In this document: positions 1 to 4,726 of the stretch, one piece after another
How positions within the stretch are numbered: the stretch's first letter is position 1
Layout: each line of letters opens with the position of its first letter
Origin: CAHJXF01 sp964657795
Lineage (GTDB): Bacteria > Pseudomonadota > Gammaproteobacteria > Burkholderiales > Burkholderiaceae_D
NCBI GenBank assembly: GCA_964657795.1
Contig: CAZZWS010000143.1
Location: 1-10,704 of the forward strand
DNA length: 10,704 nt
Direction: 5' to 3'
Notes under the pieces: generated by a model
What the model was told of the DNA's origin: nothing
Database searches by the model: none
Seen by the model: only the letters and a program-made list of their open reading frames with translations
Program-made: the position numbers and the translations under genes

Positions 1-353
1 CGGTGCTCGCGCGCATCGGCGACGCCGCGGCCGGCATCAACCGCTACCCGGACAACTTCTCCGTCGAGCTCACCGAGGCCCTCGCGGCCCGCTGCGGGGT
101 GCCCGTTGAGCAGGTCCGGGTCGGCTGCGGGTCGGTGGCGCTGTGCACCCAGCTGGTGCAGGCGGTGGCCGACGCCGACGACGAGGTCGTCTACGCGTGG
201 CGGTCCTTCGAGGCCTACCCGATCATCGCCGCGGTCAGCGGGGCGTCCTCGATCCAGGTGCCGCTGACCGACGGCCACGTCCACGACCTCGACGGCATGC
301 TCGACCGCATGGAAGACGTATTCCGCACCGCGTGCGGCGCAACCGGACTCTGA
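1..353 (+). CDS. hisC: Histidinol-phosphate/aromatic aminotransferase (HisC-type) fragment, both ends missing
   Basis: HisC is a PLP-dependent fold-type I aminotransferase that makes L-histidinol phosphate in histidine biosynthesis; actinobacterial relatives also act on aromatic amino acids. The fragment carries the family's N-terminal part: INRYPDN, then VGCGSVALCTQLVQ (cofactor-phosphate region), WRSFEAYP and IQVPLTDGHVHDLDGML. The frame is already open at the left edge, so the apparent GTG at position 3 is internal. After DGMLDRM (about base 310) similarity ends; the family would continue with a segment leading to an NPNNPT motif, but here 14 unrelated residues precede a TGA. The PLP lysine and the whole C-terminal half are absent, so this piece cannot be active. 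The wording is actinobacterial, unlike the proteobacterial genes that follow. It is either a chimeric contig end or a genuine truncated remnant; the chimera seems likelier. Confidence 0.75.
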   Translation, partial: VLARIGDAAAGINRYPDNFSVELTEALAARCGVPVEQVRVGCGSVALCTQLVQAVADADDEVVYAWRSFEAYPIIAAVSGASSIQVPLTDGHVHDLDGMLDRMEDVFRTACGATGL

Positions 354-358
354 AAATC

Positions 359-964
359 ATGACCGCACCTGCCGAACCTGGTCCGTGGCCGATCAGCCGA
401 TACCCCGTGCCGGCTCTGGTCGACCTGCCCGACGACATCCGTACTCGCATCCTCGACGTCCAGGAGAAGGCGGGTTTCGTGCCCAACGTGTTCCTCGCGC
501 TCGCGCATCGCCCAGCCGAGTTCCGCGCGTTCTTCGCGTATCACGACGCGTTGATGGACAAGGAGACCGGCAGCCTCACGAAGGCCGAGCGCGAGATGAT
601 CGTGACGGCGACCAGCGCGCGTAACCGTTGCCTGTACTGCGTCGTCGCTCACGGCGCGCTCGTTCGCATCTACTCGAAGCAGCCGCTGCTGGCCGACCAG
701 ATCGCGGTCAATCATGCCAAGGCCGACATCGGCGAGCGTCAGAAGGCGATGCTCGACTTCGCGATGAAGGTCTGCGTGAGCGCGGACGAGGTCGGCGACG
801 ACGACTTCGCGCGGCTCCTCCCGCACGGGTTCGACGACGAGGACATCTGGGACATCGCGGCGATCACGGCCTTCTTCGGCCTCTCGAACCGCATGGCCAA
901 CGTGACGGCGATGCGGCCGAACGACGAGTTCCATCTGATGGGACGCGTGCCGCGACAGAGGTAG
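359..964 (+). CDS. Peroxidase-related protein, AhpD/carboxymuconolactone decarboxylase-like family
   Basis: 201 residues with an all-helical AhpD-like core. Residues about 76-110 carry the signature: an acidic helix (KAEREMIV), then NRCLYCVVAHG with a CxxC redox pair and a following His, as in alkylhydroperoxidase AhpD and the 'uncharacterised peroxidase-related' family. In AhpD the two Cys reduce peroxide and the His/Glu act as a proton relay; the substrate here is unknown. The N-terminal region (SRYPVPALVDLPDDIR, EKAGFVPNVFLALAHRP) is typical of the peroxidase-related branch, and the length fits it. ATG 359 is chosen because family similarity starts just after it; no good Shine-Dalgarno is visible, and the sequence immediately upstream may belong to a foreign or chimeric join. 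There is no signal peptide, so it is probably cytoplasmic. It stands alone, with 220 bp before feoA. Confidence 0.85.
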   Translation: MTAPAEPGPWPISRYPVPALVDLPDDIRTRILDVQEKAGFVPNVFLALAHRPAEFRAFFAYHDALMDKETGSLTKAEREMIVTATSARNRCLYCVVAHGALVRIYSKQPLLADQIAVNHAKADIGERQKAMLDFAMKVCVSADEVGDDDFARLLPHGFDDEDIWDIAAITAFFGLSNRMANVTAMRPNDEFHLMGRVPRQR

Positions 965-974
965 GACGGTCGCG

Positions 975-993
975 GCTGTCGGCGTGCGGCAGC
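975..993 (+). terminator. Possible hairpin after the peroxidase gene
   Basis: GCTGTCG and CGGCAGC form a 7-bp stem with one G-T wobble around a 5-nt loop, 10 bp after the stop codon of the peroxidase-like gene. No T-tract follows, so it is not a canonical intrinsic terminator. It could stabilise the 3' end, or be chance in GC-rich DNA. Confidence 0.25.
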
Positions 994-1098
994 ACGAGCG
1001 GCCGCGTTCGGCAACGATGGTGTAGCGAATGGCTTCCGGATGCGACGTTTGGTAACCAGGTCGGTACCCGCGGCTGCGCCGGTCCGCGAGGGCCGGTT

Positions 1099-1124
1099 TA
1101 TACTTGAAATGCAAACCATTCTCG
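1099..1124 (+). promoter_or_regulatory. Probable Fur box and -10 element upstream of feoA
   Basis: TATACT (1099-1104) resembles a sigma-70 -10 hexamer. Directly after it, GAAATGCAAACCATTCTCG (1106-1124) forms an imperfect inverted repeat (GAAATG/CATTCTC) resembling the Fur operator consensus. It lies about 60 bp before the feoA start, ahead of the iron-uptake operon. No convincing -35 is seen at 16-18 bp. The inferred role is repression by Fe(II)-Fur when iron is sufficient. The match is weaker than the box before bfd; the gene context raises confidence. Confidence 0.5.
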
Positions 1125-1138
1125 TTCTTTTCCGTGTT

Positions 1139-1155
1139 CGTGCATGTCGTGCACG
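1139..1155 (+). repeat. Small inverted repeat in the feoA leader
   Basis: CGTGCA and TGCACG (6-bp arms, 5-nt spacer) lie between the Fur-like site and the feoA start. It could be a leader hairpin or a regulator half-site pair. There is no further evidence, and chance is possible at this size. Confidence 0.25.
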
Positions 1156-1184
1156 TTCTTTCAGGCCGCTCCTTGTCGCTCGTC

Positions 1185-1568
1185 ATGGACTCCATCGCCC
1201 TATCACCCGCGTCGCCGTCGGCGGCCGACGTCGCCCTGCGCGCGGACGCCGCTCTTGCGTCGGAGCCGCGCGCAGTGGCGTTGGCCGACCTCGCGGTCGG
1301 TGACTTCGCGACCATCCACGCGATCCTCGCGACGGACAACGACGTCGACCGCGACCTCGTCATGCGTCTCGTCGAGATCGGTTTCGTCCCGGGCGAGCGG
1401 GTCCGCGTCATCGCGGTCGGGCATCCCGGCCACGAGCCGATCGCGGTCCGCCTCGCGGCGACCTCCGGCGGGCGCCGCGGCATGAATGGCTCGACGTTCG
1501 CGATGCGTCGTCACGAAGCGCATTTCATCCGCGTGGTCCCCGACGCGGCGACGGGAGGCGACCGATGA
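1185..1568 (+). CDS. feoA: FeoA, ferrous iron transport accessory protein
   Basis: 127 residues; an SH3-like FeoA domain occupies about 30-118. The family core is clear: VALADLAVGD, then LVMRLVEIGFVPGERVRVI (57-76), EPIAVRL and GSTFAMRRHEA (102-112). FeoA is a small cytoplasmic protein that supports iron(II) import by FeoB. Two oddities: a ~30-residue low-complexity Ala/Ser-rich N-terminal extension, and about 11 extra residues (91-101, Gly/Arg-rich) between the last two strands where most FeoA proteins have a tight turn. ATG 1185 is chosen because the upstream TTG at 1104 would place the start inside the Fur-like site; no strong Shine-Dalgarno is seen, so an internal GTG cannot be excluded. 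The stop overlaps the feoB start (ATGA at 1565-1568), which indicates translational coupling. Probably Fur-controlled. Confidence 0.9.
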   Translation: MDSIALSPASPSAADVALRADAALASEPRAVALADLAVGDFATIHAILATDNDVDRDLVMRLVEIGFVPGERVRVIAVGHPGHEPIAVRLAATSGGRRGMNGSTFAMRRHEAHFIRVVPDAATGGDR

Positions 1569-3460
1569 CCACGGTGGCGTCGACCAACCTGCCGAGTCTG
1601 CACATCGCGCTGCTCGGCAATCCCAACTGCGGCAAGACGGCGTTGTTCAACCTGCTGACCGGCAGCCGGCAGAAGGTCGCCAACTACGCCGGCGTGACGG
1701 TCGAGCGGAAGGAGGGCGTCCTCACCACGCCGGGCGGTCGCCACGTCCGCGTGCTCGACCTGCCGGGCGCCTACAGCCTCAACGCGGTCAGCGCCGACGA
1801 GGCGTTGACGCGGGACGTCGTCAGCGGCGCGCGGCTCGACGAGGGTCGTCCCGACCTGCTGGTCTGCGTGACCGACGCCACCAACCTCAAGCTCGGCCTG
1901 CGGATGGTCGTCGAGGTCAAGCGACTCGGCGTACCGATGCTGCTCGCGCTCAACATGAGCGACGTCGCGAAGAAGCGCGGCATCGCGATCGACGTCGCGG
2001 CCCTGGCCCGCGAGCTCGGCCTGCCGGTCGTCGAGACGACCGCCGTGCAGCGCGACGGCGCGCGCGCGCTGATCGCCGGCATCGAGGCGCGTGGCGAATT
2101 GACGGCGCCCGACGTCGAGGCGACGCCGTGGCGCAAGGCGTCGATCGACGACGTGCTCGCCGCGCAGTCCGAAGTGCGCCGCATCCTCGCCATCGCCGTT
2201 CACGAGCCCACGGTGGACTCGCGCGTCGACGACCGCATCGACCGCATCGTGCTGCATCCGGTGTGGGGCATGACGATCCTCGCCGTCGCGCTGTTCCTGA
2301 TGTTCCAGGCCGTGTTCAGCTGGGCGCAGTGGCCGATGGACGCGATCAAGAACGGCATGGACGGGCTGGCGGAAGGCGTCAAGCACGTGGTGCCGGGCGG
2401 CATCCTGCAGAGCCTGCTGTCCGACGGCATCATCGCCGGCGCCGGCCTCGTGCTGGTGTTCCTGCCGCAGATCCTGATCCTGTTCTTCTTCATCCTCGCG
2501 CTGGAGGACTCGGGCTACCTGCCGCGCGCTGCGTTCCTGCTCGACCGCCTGATGGGCACGGTGGGATTGTCGGGTCGCTCGTTCATCCCGCTGTTGTCGA
2601 GCTTCGCGTGCGCGATCCCCGGCATCATGGCCACACGCACCATCGCGAGCTGGCGCGACCGCATGGTCACCATCATGATCGCGCCGCTGATGACCTGCTC
2701 GGCGCGGCTGCCGGTCTATGCTTTGATCATCTCGGCCTTCGTCCCGCGCGAGACGCTGTGGGGTGTTTTCAATCTGCAGGGCGTGACGCTTTTTGTTCTC
2801 TACCTGATGGGCATCGTCGGCGCGATGGCGGTGGCCTGGGTCTTCAAGCTGATGGGCGGGCGGACCATGCACCACCCGCTGTTGATGGAACTGCCGTCGT
2901 ATCGCTGGCCCAATCCGCGCAACCTGTTCATCGGCCTGATGGAGCGCACGCGCATCTTCCTGTCGCGCGTCGGCACCATCATCCTCGCGCTGATGATCGT
3001 GCTGTGGTTCCTGTCGAGCTTCCCGTCGCCGCCGGCCGGCGCCACCGGCCCGGCCATCCAGTACAGCCTCGCCGGCATGATCGGCCGGGCGATGGAAGTC
3101 GTGTTCGCGCCGATCGGCTTCAACTGGCAGATCTCGATCGCGCTGATCCCCGGACTCGCGGCGCGCGAGGTCGCGGTGGGTGCGCTCGGCACGGTCTACT
3201 CGTTGTCGGCGTCGGGCAGCGAAGAGGCCGCGGCGCAGCTGACGCCGATGATTGCCAGCGGCTGGTCGCTGGCCACGGCATTCTCGCTGCTGGCCTGGTA
3301 CGTGTTCGCGCCGCAATGCCTGTCGACGCTGGCCACCGTCAAGCGCGAGACGAACTCGTGGCGGTATCCGCTGATCATGGCGACCTATCTCTTCGGTCTC
3401 GCGTATCTCGCGTCGTTCATCACCTACCGGGTGACGCTGTGGGCGACGGGGGCGGCCTGA
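1565..3460 (+). CDS. feoB: FeoB, ferrous iron transporter with N-terminal G domain
   Basis: 631 residues. FeoB imports Fe(II) across the inner membrane. The N-terminal GTPase domain shows G1 GNPNCGKT (18-25), the switch I Thr in YAGVTVE (about 45), G3 DLPG (65-68) and G4 NMSD (130-133). A helical linker follows, then a polytopic membrane domain from about residue 235 with two Gate repeats. The first Gate contains SFACAIPGIMATR (about 346-358) and APLMTCSARLPVY; the second contains the IALIPGLAAREVAVGALGT region. The C-terminal helix carries FAPQCLSTLATVKRET. Cysteines at C349, C378 and in APQC are candidate iron-path or gating residues. At 631 residues it is shorter than the ~770-residue E. 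coli form and matches the compact subclass. It is coupled to feoA by a 4-bp overlap and followed after 1 bp by the Cys-rich small protein. Confidence 0.97.
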   Translation: MTTVASTNLPSLHIALLGNPNCGKTALFNLLTGSRQKVANYAGVTVERKEGVLTTPGGRHVRVLDLPGAYSLNAVSADEALTRDVVSGARLDEGRPDLLVCVTDATNLKLGLRMVVEVKRLGVPMLLALNMSDVAKKRGIAIDVAALARELGLPVVETTAVQRDGARALIAGIEARGELTAPDVEATPWRKASIDDVLAAQSEVRRILAIAVHEPTVDSRVDDRIDRIVLHPVWGMTILAVALFLMFQAVFSWAQWPMDAIKNGMDGLAEGVKHVVPGGILQSLLSDGIIAGAGLVLVFLPQILILFFFILALEDSGYLPRAAFLLDRLMGTVGLSGRSFIPLLSSFACAIPGIMATRTIASWRDRMVTIMIAPLMTCSARLPVYALIISAFVPRETLWGVFNLQGVTLFVLYLMGIVGAMAVAWVFKLMGGRTMHHPLLMELPSYRWPNPRNLFIGLMERTRIFLSRVGTIILALMIVLWFLSSFPSPPAGATGPAIQYSLAGMIGRAMEVVFAPIGFNWQISIALIPGLAAREVAVGALGTVYSLSASGSEEAAAQLTPMIASGWSLATAFSLLAWYVFAPQCLSTLATVKRETNSWRYPLIMATYLFGLAYLASFITYRVTLWATGAA

Positions 3461-3461
3461 C

Positions 3462-3773
3462 GTGAACGCGACGATGCAGGCCGTGGTGACGTTCTCGATC
3501 GTCGCGCTCGCGTCTGCCTACGCGATGCTCAGGTTCATGCCGAAGGCCTGGCGGCTCCGTCTGGCATCCGGCGCCGCCGGCCTGACGACGCGCATCGGCC
3601 TGTCCGACGGCGCGGCCCGGCGCGTCGAGGCCAAGCTGTCGAGTGGCGGGGCGTGCGGCAGTTGCGACACCTGCAAGTCCTGCGCGACGCCCGCCCCGAC
3701 AAAGGGCGCCGAAGCCGCCTTCACGGCTTCGACGCCCTCGCGCTACCGCCAGATTCCGATCCGTCGCGCCTGA
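3462..3773 (+). CDS. Small FeoB-linked membrane protein with a CxxCxxCxxC motif (DUF6587-like)
   Basis: 103 residues from GTG 3462, one base after the feoB stop; the ATG four codons in (3474) is an alternative start. Residues about 6-25 form one hydrophobic segment (AVVTFSIVALASAYAML). A basic stretch (FMPKAWRLRL) follows, suggesting the remainder is cytoplasmic by the positive-inside rule. After an Ala/Gly-rich linker, Cys 65, 68, 71 and 74 are spaced C-x2-C-x2-C-x2-C, as in Fe-S ferredoxin motifs. The tail ends in basic YRQIPIRRA. This resembles proteobacterial DUF6587-type proteins and, in architecture, the 'FeoB-associated Cys-rich membrane protein' of other phyla. The position suggests it replaces FeoC as a partner of FeoB, perhaps as a redox or iron sensor, or an iron-handling tail. 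That role is inference; the gene and its topology are well supported. Confidence 0.8.
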   Translation: MNATMQAVVTFSIVALASAYAMLRFMPKAWRLRLASGAAGLTTRIGLSDGAARRVEAKLSSGGACGSCDTCKSCATPAPTKGAEAAFTASTPSRYRQIPIRRA

Positions 3774-3793
3774 AGCGAGACGAGAGCGGCTCC

Positions 3794-3819
3794 CGCAGTT
3801 CAGCTTTCGCAGTTCAGCT
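3794..3819. repeat. Short direct repeat at the 3' end of bfr
   Basis: CGCAGTTCAGCT occurs at 3794-3805 and again at 3808-3819 (period 14). The second copy contains the bfr stop codon. The 40-bp gap between the convergent feo and bfr units holds no clear hairpin-plus-T-tract terminator. A small tandem duplication is the simplest reading. Confidence 0.6.
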
Positions 3820-4293
3820 CTTCATTTCGCCCATCATCGACTGCTGGAAGTTCTCCAGACCGACCTTGGCGATCAGGTCGATGTGCGTCTCGAGCCACTC
3901 GATGTGCTCTTCGGTGTCGTAGAGGATCTTGGCGAACAGGTCGCGCGACACGAAGTCGCGGACGGCTTCCATGTGCACGATGCCTTCCTTCAGCACTTCC
4001 TGCGACGCGTACTCGACCTTGAGGTCGGCGCCCAGCATCTCGGGCGTGGTCTCGCCGATCAGCAGCTTGTTGAGGTCCTGCAGGTTGGGCAGGCCGTCGA
4101 GCATGAGAATCCGCTCGATCAACAGGTCGGCGTGCTTCATCTCCTCGATCGACTCGTCGTACTCGTGCTTGCCGAGTGCGTACAGGCCCCAATGCCGATA
4201 GATGCGGGCGTGCAGGAAATACTGGTTGATCGCCGTCAGCTCGTTGGTGAGTTGACGGTTGAGAAACATGATGACGCCGGGATCACCGATCAC
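3814..4293 (-). CDS. bfr: Bacterioferritin (haem-containing iron storage protein)
   Basis: 159 residues, the usual length, aligning without gaps to E. coli Bfr over almost its full length. Bfr forms a 24-subunit cytoplasmic shell that oxidises Fe(II) and stores a ferric mineral core. Visible residues: ferroxidase ligands Glu18, Glu51, His54, Glu94 and His130, and haem-ligand Met52 in EEMKHAD. NELTAINQYFLHAR and ERILMLDGLPNLQDL are near-diagnostic. One oddity: at the position of ligand Glu127 in E. coli there is Thr (DTEEH), with Glu at 128 and 129; I recall the same motif in betaproteobacterial Bfr. The GTG start at 4291-4293 is supported by AAGGAG (4300-4305, minus strand) 6 nt upstream and by the family N-terminus. 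It lies 57 bp downstream of bfd on the same strand, so probably shares its Fur-linked promoter. Confidence 0.96.
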   Translation of the reverse strand: MIGDPGVIMFLNRQLTNELTAINQYFLHARIYRHWGLYALGKHEYDESIEEMKHADLLIERILMLDGLPNLQDLNKLLIGETTPEMLGADLKVEYASQEVLKEGIVHMEAVRDFVSRDLFAKILYDTEEHIEWLETHIDLIAKVGLENFQQSMMGEMKS

Positions 4294-4299
4294 CGTGGG

Positions 4300-4305
4300 C
4301 TCCTT
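4300..4305 (-). promoter_or_regulatory. Shine-Dalgarno for bfr
   Basis: AAGGAG on the minus strand, 6 nt before the GTG codon. It fixes GTG 4293 as the bfr start rather than the ATG eight codons in. It is one of the clearest ribosome binding sites in a window where many genes have weak ones. Confidence 0.75.
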
Positions 4306-4350
4306 GCGAGGTGGAAGAGCACGCCGCCGGAGCCGGGAACAACGGGTCGA

Positions 4351-4605
4351 TCAGGCCAGCGCGATTTCGCGTTGCGTGGGACGGGGGGCGAAACGGACCG
4401 GCAGGTGATCCGCAGCCGTCGTCGCCGGATGCCCGCAGTCCATCGAACGCGCCTCGCATAGTACCTCGCAGGCCGACGCGACGCACTTGCCGCAGCAAGT
4501 CCCGACGCCGAGTTCGAACTGCAGCGCATCGAAGGTGTCGTGACCTTCGGCCACGGCCCGGCGGATGGCGCGATCGTTGATGGCCTTGCAGACGCAGATG
4601 ATCAT
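4351..4605 (-). CDS. bfd: Bacterioferritin-associated ferredoxin, [2Fe-2S]
   Basis: 84 residues. Bfd binds bacterioferritin and passes electrons to its core so that stored iron is released as Fe(II). Cys4, Cys6, Cys38 and Cys41 (IICVCKAI and CCGKC) match the four cluster ligands of E. coli Bfd in spacing, and the BFD-like fold spans about residues 1-55. Four further Cys (37, 46, 50, 57) and a ~25-residue Pro/Arg/Ala C-terminal tail are extra. The start is ATG 4605, since homology begins at its first residues; an in-frame extension to 4692 would run through the promoter. It lies upstream of bfr in one direction, the expected mobilisation and storage pair, with a strong Fur box 21 bp before the start, predicting expression in iron limitation. 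Confidence 0.93.
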   Translation of the reverse strand: MIICVCKAINDRAIRRAVAEGHDTFDALQFELGVGTCCGKCVASACEVLCEARSMDCGHPATTAADHLPVRFAPRPTQREIALA

Positions 4606-4625
4606 TGGCGGACGGCGAGTGATAT

Positions 4626-4654
4626 GCGAACGAGAATGATTATCACTCGTTCGC
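4626..4654 (-). promoter_or_regulatory. Strong Fur box within an extended palindrome, bfd promoter
   Basis: The core GAGAATGATTATCACTC closely matches the Fur operator (GATAATGATAATCATTATC). It lies in a perfect inverted repeat: arms GCGAACGAG (4626-4634) and CTCGTTCGC (4646-4654) around an 11-bp AT-rich centre. On the minus strand GATAAT (4639-4644) serves as a -10 with TTGCGT (4662-4667) as a -35, exactly 17 bp apart, so bound Fur would cover the -10. Transcription would start about 25 bp before bfd. Confidence 0.8.
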
Positions 4655-4661
4655 AGATTCC

Positions 4662-4667
4662 ACGCAA
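4662..4667 (-). promoter_or_regulatory. -35 element of the bfd promoter
   Basis: TTGCGT on the minus strand lies 17 bp from the -10 GATAAT in the Fur box. It touches the neighbouring AGCGAACG inverted repeat. Prediction from sequence only. Confidence 0.5.
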
Positions 4668-4683
4668 GCGAACGTCGTTCGCT
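4667..4683. repeat. Second GCGAACG inverted repeat between pgi and bfd
   Basis: AGCGAACG (4667-4674), one base, then CGTTCGCT (4676-4683) form a perfect 8-bp inverted repeat. It contains the same GCGAACG heptamer that forms the arms of the Fur-box palindrome 13 bp away, giving four copies in about 60 bp. It could be a terminator for pgi (43 bp after its stop, but no T-tract) or a second regulator site on the bfd promoter. Confidence 0.5.
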
Positions 4684-4726
4684 CGTCGTCACAGACCTTT
4701 CGGCCCGACTCCGACCTCACGAGACC

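Noticed and set aside
1511..3316. 601-codon open frame antisense to feoB
   Set aside because: Low-complexity Arg/Gln/His/Asp composition typical of antisense frames in GC-rich genes; no recognisable motif.
1486..3465. 659-codon open frame on the plus strand over feoB
   Set aside because: It is a shifted frame of feoB, rich in Arg/Ala/His with no domain; the feoB frame has the full G1-G4 motifs and membrane segments.
3774..3813. Bidirectional terminator between the Cys-rich gene and bfr
   Set aside because: Only a 14-bp-period direct repeat is present; no stable stem followed by T residues on either strand.
3643..4461. 272-codon open frame over bfr and part of bfd
   Set aside because: Antisense to two clear genes; its start lies inside the Cys-rich gene and it has no family features.
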